Both the position numbers and the translations under genes were made by a program. Positions 1 to 5,395 of a DNA stretch of 9,553 bases are shown in pieces (the first letter of the stretch is position 1; each line of letters begins with the position of its first letter). The stretch lies in the NCBI GenBank assembly GCA_030426065.1, contig JAUHZH010000050.1:1-9553 (forward strand), in the 5' to 3' direction. The DNA comes from Gammaproteobacteria bacterium. Its GTDB lineage: Bacteria; Pseudomonadota; Gammaproteobacteria; Xanthomonadales; Marinicellaceae. Under the pieces are notes generated by a model. The model was not told where the DNA came from and searched no databases. It saw only the letters and a list, made by a program, of their open reading frames with translations.

Positions 1-677
1 ATGAACAACAGATCCAATGCTTTGGCAGCCACTGGATTGATTTCATAGGGTTCTGCGGGTACACCATACATCATGTGCAACAAACGCTCAGTGAAATTCA
101 AGCTGTTTTTCGGGTACATGATGGGTTGGCCAATGTAGTTTTTGTAAACAATGGCTGCAACCGTTGGCATTTTGGCAATCAAGCGAATGGCCGCCAATCT
201 GCGGTCTGCTTGGTTGTTCATGTCCATGTGGTTGTGGTAGAAAGCCGCCAAAGAACCAATCGCACTCATCATCATGGCCATGGGGTGTGCATCGTATTGA
301 AAGCCCTTCATGAATGATCGGATCTTTTCATGTACCATGGTGTGGCGCGTGATTTCGCTGTTGAAGGCTTCGTATTGTTGTTGGTTGGGTAATTCGCCAT
401 TCATCAGCAAATAAGTCACTTCCATGAAGTTACTTTCTTTGGCCAGCTGTTCAATCGGGTAGCCGCGGTACAACAACACGCCTTTGCCGCCATCAATGAA
501 AGTGATGTCACTGGTGCAAGAGCCGGTGGCTGCAAACCCAGAATCGTAAGTGAAGTATCCGGTTTGCTTGTGCAATGTTTTGAGGTCAAAAGTGGGTGGT
601 CCCATTTCTGAACGGATCACTGGCAATTCGGCAGATTGTCCTTCTGGTGTCACTAATTTTACAAATTCTTGGCTCAT
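1..677 (-). CDS. gltA: Type II citrate synthase, N-terminal part (3' end outside window)
   Basis: Citrate synthase condenses oxaloacetate with acetyl-CoA to citrate, the entry step of the TCA cycle, in the cytoplasm. Reading the minus strand from the ATG at 677-675 gives about 225 uninterrupted codons, beginning MSQEFVKLVTPEG and running off the window edge; the family is about 430 residues, so roughly half is present. Typical type II blocks are seen: GYFTYDSGFAATGSCTSDIT (about residues 43-62), then DGGKGVLLYRGYPIEQLA, AMMMSAIGSLAAFYHN and, near the edge, GVPAEPYEINP. The catalytic histidines and aspartate of the family lie beyond the part visible here. A purine-rich GAGAAAG stretch lies just upstream of the ATG. 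The frame is open with no stop or frameshift. The assignment is very secure. Confidence 0.96.
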   Translation of the reverse strand, partial: MSQEFVKLVTPEGQSAELPVIRSEMGPPTFDLKTLHKQTGYFTYDSGFAATGSCTSDITFIDGGKGVLLYRGYPIEQLAKESNFMEVTYLLMNGELPNQQQYEAFNSEITRHTMVHEKIRSFMKGFQYDAHPMAMMMSAIGSLAAFYHNHMDMNNQADRRLAAIRLIAKMPTVAAIVYKNYIGQPIMYPKNSLNFTERLLHMMYGVPAEPYEINPVAAKALDLLF

Positions 678-707
678 GATTGCTTTCTCTGATTGCTGTA
701 TGAGGTC

Positions 708-735
708 ATTGTATCAAAAGAAGACTTCGGTAAAA
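708..735 (-). promoter_or_regulatory. Probable gltA promoter
   Basis: On the minus strand, a TACAAT -10 (713-708) is preceded by a weak TTTTAC -35 (735-730) with a 16-bp spacer, about 30 bases upstream of the gltA start codon. The -10 is good and the -35 poor, so the call is tentative. It lies just downstream of the rpmE2 terminator, which fits separate transcription of gltA. Confidence 0.45.
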
Positions 736-757
736 TGACCTGTATCAATTTTCCACA

Positions 758-783
758 AAAAAGCCCGACACTGCGGGCTTTTT
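758..783 (-). terminator. Intrinsic terminator of rpmE2
   Basis: A perfect 10-bp inverted repeat (arms 758-767 and 774-783, AAAAAGCCCG / CGGGCTTTTT) encloses a 6-base loop. Read on the minus strand it is a GC-rich hairpin followed by a T run, starting about 20 bases after the rpmE2 stop codon. The A/T-flanked stem could work in either direction, but no plus-strand gene ends here. It separates rpmE2 from gltA. Confidence 0.88.
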
Positions 784-804
784 GATGGTATTTCGAAGAC
801 GAGA

Positions 805-1050
805 TTATTTTCTTTGGTATCTGCGCTTGAATCGATCCACACGACCACCGGTGTCAACGACTTTGTGTTGACCGGTGTAGAATGGGTGTGATTTCGAAGA
901 AATCTCGATTTTAACCAGCGGATACTCATTGCCATCTTCCCATTGAATGGTGTCTTTGGTTTGAATACATGAACGGGTCAAGAAGGCGAAATCCGCGCCA
1001 GCATCTTGGAAAACCACTTCACGGTATTCTGGATGAATATCTTTTTTCAT
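805..1050 (-). CDS. rpmE2: 50S ribosomal protein L31, type B
   Basis: This is an 81-residue protein of the large ribosomal subunit. MKKDIHPEYREVVFQD, the central GNEYPLVKIEISSKSHPFYTG segment and the DTGGRVDRFKRRY tail are diagnostic of bL31. It is the type B (YkgM-like) form: longer than type A, and with a single cysteine (in SCIQTKD) where zinc-binding type A proteins carry CxxC pairs, so it should not need zinc. In many bacteria such forms replace the zinc form under Zur control during zinc shortage, while some gammaproteobacteria use type B as their main L31. No obvious Zur box was recognised, so constitutive use is as likely. GGAAAC lies upstream of the ATG, and a strong promoter and a terminator bracket the gene. 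Confidence 0.96.
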   Translation of the reverse strand: MKKDIHPEYREVVFQDAGADFAFLTRSCIQTKDTIQWEDGNEYPLVKIEISSKSHPFYTGQHKVVDTGGRVDRFKRRYQRK

Positions 1051-1087
1051 AACTGTTTCCGATGTCTAAGCTTAAACAAGAGGGCGG

Positions 1088-1116
1088 ATTATAATGAGTG
1101 CCAATGGGCTTGTAAA
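1088..1116 (-). promoter_or_regulatory. Strong sigma70-type promoter of rpmE2
   Basis: On the minus strand, TTTACA (1116-1111) and a perfect TATAAT (1093-1088) are separated by exactly 17 bp and lie in the 69-bp gap between the DUF4252 gene and rpmE2. The leader would be about 30 nucleotides. This fits a highly expressed ribosomal protein gene transcribed apart from the upstream sigma-factor operon. Confidence 0.8.
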
Positions 1117-1119
1117 GGA

Positions 1120-1647
1120 TTAATTGATCTCAATGTTGTCAAAATCCACACCAAAGCGATCCATCAGTCCGCCCAAATCTTTGAGCATGATTTGACCACC
1201 GATTTTAATCACCACCAGTTCTGACTCATCTTCCAGTGAAACCACAGACAAACCCTTCATGGACTGATCAGACATTTCTGCCAAAATATAAACCGTTGTG
1301 TCGTCTTCACGGATGGCGGCCAACTGTTGAAACCCGCTGTCCTTAAGTGACTTGGCTGTGCTGGTGACCCAGGATTTGACTTGTGCCATGTCGCCTTTGA
1401 AATCCTCGTCGAGGCGATAAACCCGGACCACAATTTCTGTCAGGTTTTTCATCACGTTGTTGATTTCGTTTTCTTCTTTGGACATGCCGCTGAGCAGTCC
1501 CAGCATGCCTGCACCCAAGTTGACTTCCACATTGGGTTCGGATTGCATGATTTCATCCAGCATGTCCATGATGTTGGGACCTTGTGCATGGACTGTACCG
1601 AAAGCCAGTAGCAGCATGAAGGTGATTTTTCTCGTCATATTGTTCAT
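1120..1647 (-). CDS. Exported DUF4252 domain protein
   Basis: The protein has 175 residues from the chosen start. The N-terminus (MNNMTRKITFMLLLAFGTVHA, then QGP) is a signal peptide with a probable cut after Ala21. The mature part fits DUF4252: a conserved VVRVYRLD segment, then WVTSTAKSLKDSGFQQLAAIRE, a TTVYILAEM strand, and the closing ELVVIKIGGQIMLKDLGGLM block. The family's function is unknown; members are often coded beside ECF sigma factors and their antagonists, as here. The frame is open 27 codons further upstream, but the start at 1647 is preferred because GAGGT lies 8 bases before it and the longer version would bury the signal peptide. It begins 10 bp after the upstream small membrane protein gene, so it is probably co-translated in one operon. 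It likely acts in the periplasm or at the envelope as an output or sensor of the sigma system (inference). Confidence 0.88.
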   Translation of the reverse strand: MNNMTRKITFMLLLAFGTVHAQGPNIMDMLDEIMQSEPNVEVNLGAGMLGLLSGMSKEENEINNVMKNLTEIVVRVYRLDEDFKGDMAQVKSWVTSTAKSLKDSGFQQLAAIREDDTTVYILAEMSDQSMKGLSVVSLEDESELVVIKIGGQIMLKDLGGLMDRFGVDFDNIEIN

Positions 1648-1657
1648 TGTTTCAACC

Positions 1658-2017
1658 TCAAATTTTTGCCATGGATTTTGAAAGTGGAACGATGATGGCT
1701 GGTTTGATACCGTGTGTATTGACCCCACTCAGCGTTTTGTTGCTGACTTTTTGCATGTAATGCATGGCCACTTGTAGGTCGTGTTCAGCCTGGAGCAATT
1801 TTTGATGCTGGTTGTGGTTATGCCAAACAAAACCAGAAACTGTGAGCGCCAAGAAAGAAAACGCCATCGCCGGTTTCACCCACATGGATTGTTGGCTCAG
1901 ACCGATGCGCTGGTACAGACTTTTCTTCATGCTCGGCGGACATTTTTGTCGGCGTGCATGTTCGAAATAACCTGTCAACTCGGCATTGATTTGTTCGTTG
2001 ATGGAATCTTTACGCAT
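1658..2017 (-). CDS. Small single-pass membrane protein, putative anti-sigma factor
   Basis: This 119-residue protein has no motif I can match confidently. It has a charged N-terminal cytoplasmic part (about 1-48), one hydrophobic segment (about 49-65, PAMAFSFLALTVSGFVW) and a roughly 54-residue C-terminal part expected to be periplasmic. Its start overlaps the end of the sigma factor gene by 8 bp, giving translational coupling, which is the usual arrangement of an ECF sigma factor and its membrane anti-sigma factor. The role is inferred from position and topology. The zinc anti-sigma signature (HxxxCxxC) is absent; H20 and C26 are not in that spacing. A GGA lies 9 bases before the ATG. It could instead be a structural membrane protein of the same operon. 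Confidence 0.75.
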   Translation of the reverse strand: MRKDSINEQINAELTGYFEHARRQKCPPSMKKSLYQRIGLSQQSMWVKPAMAFSFLALTVSGFVWHNHNQHQKLLQAEHDLQVAMHYMQKVSNKTLSGVNTHGIKPAIIVPLSKSMAKI

Positions 2018-2501
2018 ATGTTTTTTCCAGTTTTTCTTTCAATTGATTGCGGGCCCTGTGTAAATATACTTTGGTTTGGGAAAGTGTCAAATCCAAAGCA
2101 TCGGCCAGGACTTGGTAACTCAAACCATTGATCTCTCGCATGACCAGTAATGATTGGTATGGTTCAGCCAGTTCATTGATGGCTTGGGTAATTTCGCTGC
2201 CCAATTCATCATTCAGTACATGGTCTGCAGCGCTGGGCACCACATCTGCACCCACTGCTTTGGCTTGCTGATAGGCCAAAGCATGTTTCCTGCGACGCAG
2301 GATGTCTAAGCATTGGTTGCGAGCCACTTTATATAACCATGCTTTTTCAAACTTCAAACCTTTCTCACGCCGTTCCCACAGCTTGATGAACGTGTCTTGT
2401 ACCACATCTTCGGCTTCCAATTGGTTGCCCAACATCTGATAGGCAAGCGAATACAAGCCGTTTTGGTTTTGATTTACTTGAAGTCGGTACCAAATACTCA
2501 T
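2010..2501 (-). CDS. RNA polymerase sigma factor, ECF subfamily
   Basis: This 163-residue alternative sigma factor recruits RNA polymerase to a small set of promoters. Region 2 (about residues 13-72) contains YSLAYQMLGNQLEAEDVVQDTFIKLW-type sequence with the EAEDVVQDTF signature at 29-38, and WLYKVARNQCLDILRRR, the DNA-melting/-10 part. A linker rich in Ala and Val follows, then region 4 (about 105-158) with the helix-turn-helix GLSYQVLADALDLTLSQTKV and the RARNQLKEKL tail. Length and lack of region 3 are typical of the ECF class. The start is the ATG at 2501-2499; an adjacent in-frame TTG lies immediately upstream. No Shine-Dalgarno is visible, and a TATAAA lies only about 11 bases upstream, so a very short or leaderless mRNA is possible. 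It is followed by the putative anti-sigma factor and the DUF4252 gene. The ECF subgroup cannot be assigned by eye. Confidence 0.94.
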   Translation of the reverse strand: MSIWYRLQVNQNQNGLYSLAYQMLGNQLEAEDVVQDTFIKLWERREKGLKFEKAWLYKVARNQCLDILRRRKHALAYQQAKAVGADVVPSAADHVLNDELGSEITQAINELAEPYQSLLVMREINGLSYQVLADALDLTLSQTKVYLHRARNQLKEKLEKTYA

Positions 2502-2512
2502 CAATAAAAATG

Positions 2513-2520
2513 TTTATAAT
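2513..2520. promoter_or_regulatory. Shared -10 region for divergent sigma-operon and lipoprotein promoters
   Basis: The 46-bp gap between two divergent genes holds TTTATAAT. Read on the plus strand it offers TATAAT (2515-2520), about 27 bases before the lipoprotein ATG. Read on the minus strand it offers TATAAA (2518-2513), about 11 bases before the sigma factor ATG. The core TTATAA is a palindrome. Clear -35 elements were not found for either direction, so activity is inferred from the -10 match and location only. Confidence 0.45.
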
Positions 2521-2547
2521 CTGACCATTCAACGAAGGGTTTTCACA

Positions 2548-3219
2548 ATGGTTACACATCAAGTTCAAAAAAAATACATCTTTTTCATTCTTTTCGTGAG
2601 TACCTTGTTAACGGCTTGTGGCGGCGGTGTGAAACCCACCAACAAAAAAGAACTTTTAATCAATGCACTGGTTTCGAAAAACAGTGAAGCAATCAGGGCC
2701 AACAGCCAGGCCATTGGAGCCAAACCCAAGGCTAAAACATTGGTTCATTTGTATCAGTTTGCTATTGAAAACAAGCCTTATCGCTTGGTGGCGAACAGCC
2801 AAACAACCTTGCGAGACATCAACCAGTACAGCTTGCCACAACAAACCCTATTGAAAAAACTCCTGCTTTGGGCCTATGCGCACCCCATATATCGGCAAGA
2901 AACAGGCAAGCAAGTCAGGATACTGCAACGAACCGAATTATTGGTGGCACCCAGTGACATTGATTTTGATAAGTGTTTAAAGCAATCCAAAGGCTGTTCA
3001 ACACTGCGCAATCAAGTGTCTCACCTTTTTGATGGGGTGCAGTTGAATGCGGTTTTGAACACCATGGCCCACAGTGATCCATGCATCAACCTCAGTGATG
3101 AAAATTTGGCCGGCGAATCCGCATCCAGGTGTTTGGCCACACGCAAAGGTGATTTGAAGATCAACTTGTTAAGTGCGCCTATTTTTCTTGCTTCGGAATG
3201 GGAACAAGCATTGGAGTGA
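2548..3219 (+). CDS. Putative lipoprotein of unknown function
   Basis: This 223-residue protein matches no family I recognise. The N-terminus has lysines at 8-9, a hydrophobic stretch (10-21) and the lipobox LTAC, making Cys24 the lipidation site; it is followed by GGG, so the protein should be anchored in a membrane and probably sorted to the outer membrane. The mature part is helical and polar with no obvious repeats. Four further cysteines (143, 150, 179, 195) are spaced so that one or two disulfides could form in the periplasm. A good AAGGG ribosome binding site lies 8 bases before the ATG. The gene diverges from the ECF sigma operon with only 46 bp between them, so it may be co-regulated or be a target of that sigma factor (inference). 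No canonical terminator follows. Confidence 0.87.
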   Translation: MVTHQVQKKYIFFILFVSTLLTACGGGVKPTNKKELLINALVSKNSEAIRANSQAIGAKPKAKTLVHLYQFAIENKPYRLVANSQTTLRDINQYSLPQQTLLKKLLLWAYAHPIYRQETGKQVRILQRTELLVAPSDIDFDKCLKQSKGCSTLRNQVSHLFDGVQLNAVLNTMAHSDPCINLSDENLAGESASRCLATRKGDLKINLLSAPIFLASEWEQALE

Positions 3220-3330
3220 GTCATTGATGCGTGCCTTTTGAGGGTTGAAGCTTGTGTGGCTATGAGCAACCCAACGTGCGGTAAAACGGTGATGACCAAG
3301 CAGACAATCAAATATTAATTTAAATGAACC

Positions 3331-3359
3331 TTGAATTATAGTTGGGCCTGCTCTATATT
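3331..3359 (+). promoter_or_regulatory. arsR promoter
   Basis: TTGAAT (3331-3336), a 17-bp spacer and TATATT (3354-3359) form a good sigma70-type promoter about 30 bases before the arsR start. The -10 overlaps the left arm of the palindrome at 3356-3381, so a bound repressor would occlude polymerase, as expected for an autoregulated ArsR gene. Confidence 0.75.
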
Positions 3360-3381
3360 CGCATATTCACATATGCGAATA
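3356..3381 (+). promoter_or_regulatory. ArsR operator 1 (upstream of arsR)
   Basis: A perfect 11-bp inverted repeat (arms 3356-3366 and 3371-3381, TATTCGCATAT / ATATGCGAATA) is separated by TCAC. Inside it, 3365-3380 reads ATTCACATATGCGAAT, which differs in one base from the second palindrome upstream of arsC. It overlaps the -10 and the expected transcription start and ends 7 bases before the arsR ATG. Palindromes of this type are characteristic targets of ArsR/SmtB repressors. Assignment to ArsR is by position and duplication, not by binding data. Confidence 0.82.
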
Positions 3382-3388
3382 AGAGAAT

Positions 3389-3724
3389 ATGAATGCAGTT
3401 GAATTGATGAAGGTGTTGGGGCATGAAACCCGTTTGCGGGTGGTTCATTTGTTGATGTTGAAAGAAACCTTGTGTGTTTGTGATTTATTCGAAGTGCTCC
3501 AACTGCCTCAACCAACGGTATCCAGGCATTTGAAGATACTCAGAGACAAAGGCTTGGTGGCTGATTTTCGTCACAATCAATGGGTTCATTACCGCCTTTT
3601 GACACAGGATGATTCAAGGGTCATGGGCATCTTGACATCTGTTTTAGAAATGGCCAAAGACTCACCGGTGTTCAAACAAGACAGTGATCGGTTGAATCAA
3701 ACGGTATTGGCTGATTGCTGTTGA
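3389..3724 (+). CDS. arsR: ArsR/SmtB-family arsenic-responsive repressor
   Basis: This 111-residue winged-helix repressor controls the arsenic cluster. The family fold is evident: ALxxLGHETRLRVVHLL-type helix at the N-terminus, the helix-turn-helix PQPTVSRHLKILRDKGLV (about 40-57) and the wing DFRHNQWVHYRL. The metalloid site is the TLCVCDL motif with Cys29 and Cys31, the classical E. coli-type position in the DNA-binding helix region where As(III) or Sb(III) binding causes release from DNA. An extra pair, Cys110-Cys111, ends the protein and could supply a third thiol ligand. The ATG at 3389 is preceded by AAGAGA at short spacing; the promoter and operator directly upstream support this start. 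The stop is 188 bases before arsC, which has its own operator, so arsC need not depend on this transcript. Confidence 0.96.
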   Translation: MNAVELMKVLGHETRLRVVHLLMLKETLCVCDLFEVLQLPQPTVSRHLKILRDKGLVADFRHNQWVHYRLLTQDDSRVMGILTSVLEMAKDSPVFKQDSDRLNQTVLADCC

Positions 3725-3800
3725 TTGACATGCAGGAGGGGATGGGTCATTGGCTTGCCTGACCGCATTTCTTATTTAAATGTGTGAATCAAATTCGGAC

Positions 3801-3816
3801 ATTCACATATGTGAAT
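3801..3816 (+). promoter_or_regulatory. ArsR operator 2 (upstream of arsC-acr3-arsH)
   Basis: ATTCACATATGTGAAT is a perfect 16-bp palindrome, matching 15 of 16 bases of the core of operator 1 at 3365-3380. It lies in the 188-bp gap between arsR and arsC, about 97 bases before the arsC start, and implies separate repression of the resistance genes. No convincing -10/-35 pair could be picked around it (a weak candidate is TTTAAA at 3775 with GACATT at 3798), so the exact promoter is left open. Confidence 0.78.
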
Positions 3817-3828
3817 TAACGAATGGGT

Positions 3829-3860
3829 TGCTGCAGTTTGGCTTGTTCCAGGAGGCAGCA
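3829..3860 (+). other. Inverted repeat in the arsC leader
   Basis: TGCTGC (3829-3834) pairs with GCAGCA (3855-3860), with a possible inner TGG/CCA pairing. If transcription starts near operator 2, this hairpin would lie in the 5' leader of arsC-acr3-arsH. It is followed by an A-rich, not T-rich, stretch, so it does not look like a terminator or attenuator. Function is unknown and the structure may be incidental. Confidence 0.35.
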
Positions 3861-3912
3861 GGGCTTAAAAAATTAAAAGGCAGAAAAGCCTCAATTGATG
3901 TCAGGACTGAAA

Positions 3913-4341
3913 ATGAAGAAAAAAGTGTTGTTTTTGTGTACAGGTAATTCATGCCGTTCTCAAATGGCAGAAGGCTGGTTGCGCCAATTAAGGGGAGAAG
4001 ATTTTGATGTCTTTTCTGCGGGTATTGAGACCCATGGGTTGAACCCGCATGCCGTGCAAGTGATGGCAGAGGCTGGTGTGGACATATCGCAGCATCAATC
4101 TCAACAGTTGAGTGACCTGTCGACACAATCATTTGATTGGGTGGTGACGGTTTGTGGCCATGCCCATGAGCATTGCCCAGTTTTCTTGGGCGATGGCCAA
4201 GTGGTGCATGTGGGTTTTGATGATCCTCCCAAGTTGGCAAGGGAATTAGGTGACACAGAGGCCAAACTAGATTGTTATCGTCGTGTGCGAGATGAAATCC
4301 GTGTTTTTGTCGAAAATTTTGAATCGCGTTTGGGGCAATGA
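3913..4341 (+). CDS. arsC: Arsenate reductase, thioredoxin-coupled low-MW phosphatase type
   Basis: This enzyme reduces arsenate to arsenite in the cytoplasm with electrons from thioredoxin, producing the substrate of Acr3. It is a 142-residue LMW tyrosine phosphatase fold protein. The N-terminal VLFLCTGNSCRSQMAEGW holds the CX5R loop (Cys9 to Arg15). Cys81 and Cys88, in VTVCGHAHEHCPV, have the same spacing as the Cys82/Cys89 relay of Bacillus subtilis ArsC, and the DDP motif (103-105) supplies the family's acid. So the three-cysteine relay is complete and the enzyme is not the glutaredoxin-type ArsC. The ATG at 3913 is chosen because AGGA lies 6 bases upstream; in-frame TTG and ATG at 3895-3900 lack a ribosome binding site. 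The acr3 start follows 42 bases after the stop. Confidence 0.95.
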   Translation: MKKKVLFLCTGNSCRSQMAEGWLRQLRGEDFDVFSAGIETHGLNPHAVQVMAEAGVDISQHQSQQLSDLSTQSFDWVVTVCGHAHEHCPVFLGDGQVVHVGFDDPPKLARELGDTEAKLDCYRRVRDEIRVFVENFESRLGQ

Positions 4342-4383
4342 GGGTCAGTCGGGTGATGAAGAACAATAAATGTGGAGTTGATT

Positions 4384-5394
4384 GTGGGATTATTTGAGCG
4401 GTATTTGTCACTTTGGGTGGCTTTGTGCATTGTGGCGGGTGTGGTGTTGGGTTATTTCATGCCATCGGTTTTTGCTGTCATTGCAAAGTGGGAGTACGCC
4501 CATGTCAATGTGCTGATTGCGGTTTTGATTTGGGTGATGATTTACCCCATGATGGTCCAAGTGGATTTCTCAGCAATCAAAGACACGGGCAGGAATCCGC
4601 GTGGCTTGGTGTTGACATTGGTGATCAATTGGCTGATCAAGCCATTCACCATGGCGGCATTGGGCTGGTTGTTTTTCAAGGTGTTTTTTGCATCTATGGT
4701 GGATCCACAAACTGCCAACGAATACATTGCCGGCATGATCCTGTTGGGGGTGGCGCCTTGTACGGCGATGGTGTTTGTTTGGAGCCAATTGACCAAGGGC
4801 AACCCGAATTACACACTGGTTCAAGTGTCGGTCAATGACGTCATCATGGTGTTTGCTTTTGCGCCCTTGGCGGCATTCCTGTTGGGTGTGACTGACATCA
4901 AGATACCGTGGGAAACGTTGTTGTTGTCGGTGGTTTTGTATGTGGTTTTGCCTTTGTTGGCGGGTTGGCTGACGCGTCGGGCTTTGGATAAAAAGCAAGG
5001 TGTGGATGGTTTGGTACAGGCTTTGAAACCGTGGTCGATTTTGGGTTTGCTCGGAACCGTGGTGTTGTTGTTTGGCTTTCAGGCTGAAAAAATCATCAAC
5101 CAACCACAAGCCATCGTCATGATTGCCATCCCTTTGTTGATACAAACTTATGGCATTTTCTTTGTCGCGTATTTCATGGCCAAGCGGATGCGATTGAAAC
5201 ATGAAATCGCGGCACCTGCATGTATGATTGGCACCTCAAATTTTTTTGAGCTGGCCGTGGCTGTGGCCATTTCCTTGTTCGGGCTGCACTCAGGTGCAGC
5301 TCTTGCTACGGTGGTGGGCGTGCTGGTTGAAGTCCCTGTGATGTTGTCTTTGGTGGCTTTTGCCAATCGCACCCGGCATTGGTTTGGAGAATGA
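4384..5394 (+). CDS. acr3: ACR3-family arsenite efflux permease
   Basis: This inner-membrane carrier exports arsenite using the proton gradient. It has 336 residues and about ten hydrophobic helices, the usual ACR3 size. Family landmarks are the N-terminus GLFERYLSLWVALCIVAG, the loop GRNPRGLVLTLVINWLIKPF, the signature GVAPCTAMVFVWSQLTKG with the conserved essential Cys (Cys126), and GTSNFFELAVAVAISLFG near the C-terminus. The start is taken as GTG at 4384: GGAG lies 6 bases upstream, and the resulting MGLFERYLSLW matches how family members begin. A GTG four codons earlier (4372) has no ribosome binding site. The gene follows arsC by 42 bases, and arsH begins 1 base after its stop, so the three are one transcript. 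Confidence 0.96.
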   Translation: MGLFERYLSLWVALCIVAGVVLGYFMPSVFAVIAKWEYAHVNVLIAVLIWVMIYPMMVQVDFSAIKDTGRNPRGLVLTLVINWLIKPFTMAALGWLFFKVFFASMVDPQTANEYIAGMILLGVAPCTAMVFVWSQLTKGNPNYTLVQVSVNDVIMVFAFAPLAAFLLGVTDIKIPWETLLLSVVLYVVLPLLAGWLTRRALDKKQGVDGLVQALKPWSILGLLGTVVLLFGFQAEKIINQPQAIVMIAIPLLIQTYGIFFVAYFMAKRMRLKHEIAAPACMIGTSNFFELAVAVAISLFGLHSGAALATVVGVLVEVPVMLSLVAFANRTRHWFGE

Positions 5395-5395
5395 A

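Noticed and set aside
1648..1728. N-terminal extension of the DUF4252 protein
   Set aside because: It would overlap the preceding gene and place 27 residues before a clear signal peptide; the start at 1647 has a good ribosome binding site.
3242..3272. Inverted repeat GGGTTG/CAACCC after the lipoprotein gene as a terminator
   Set aside because: 19-base loop and no T-run on either side; not a canonical intrinsic terminator.
3742..3762. A six-codon leader peptide after AGGAGGGG downstream of arsR
   Set aside because: Spacing from the ribosome binding site to ATG is only about 2 bases, and the peptide has no regulatory codon run; likely chance.
3803..4411. A 202-codon open frame on the minus strand opposite arsC
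   Set aside because: It lies across the well-conserved arsC gene, has no ribosome binding site or family resemblance and a low-complexity composition; it is a shadow frame.
4570..5202. A 210-codon minus-strand open frame within acr3
   Set aside because: Rich in His and Gln from antisense reading of Leu/Val/Trp membrane codons; acr3 itself is unmistakable.
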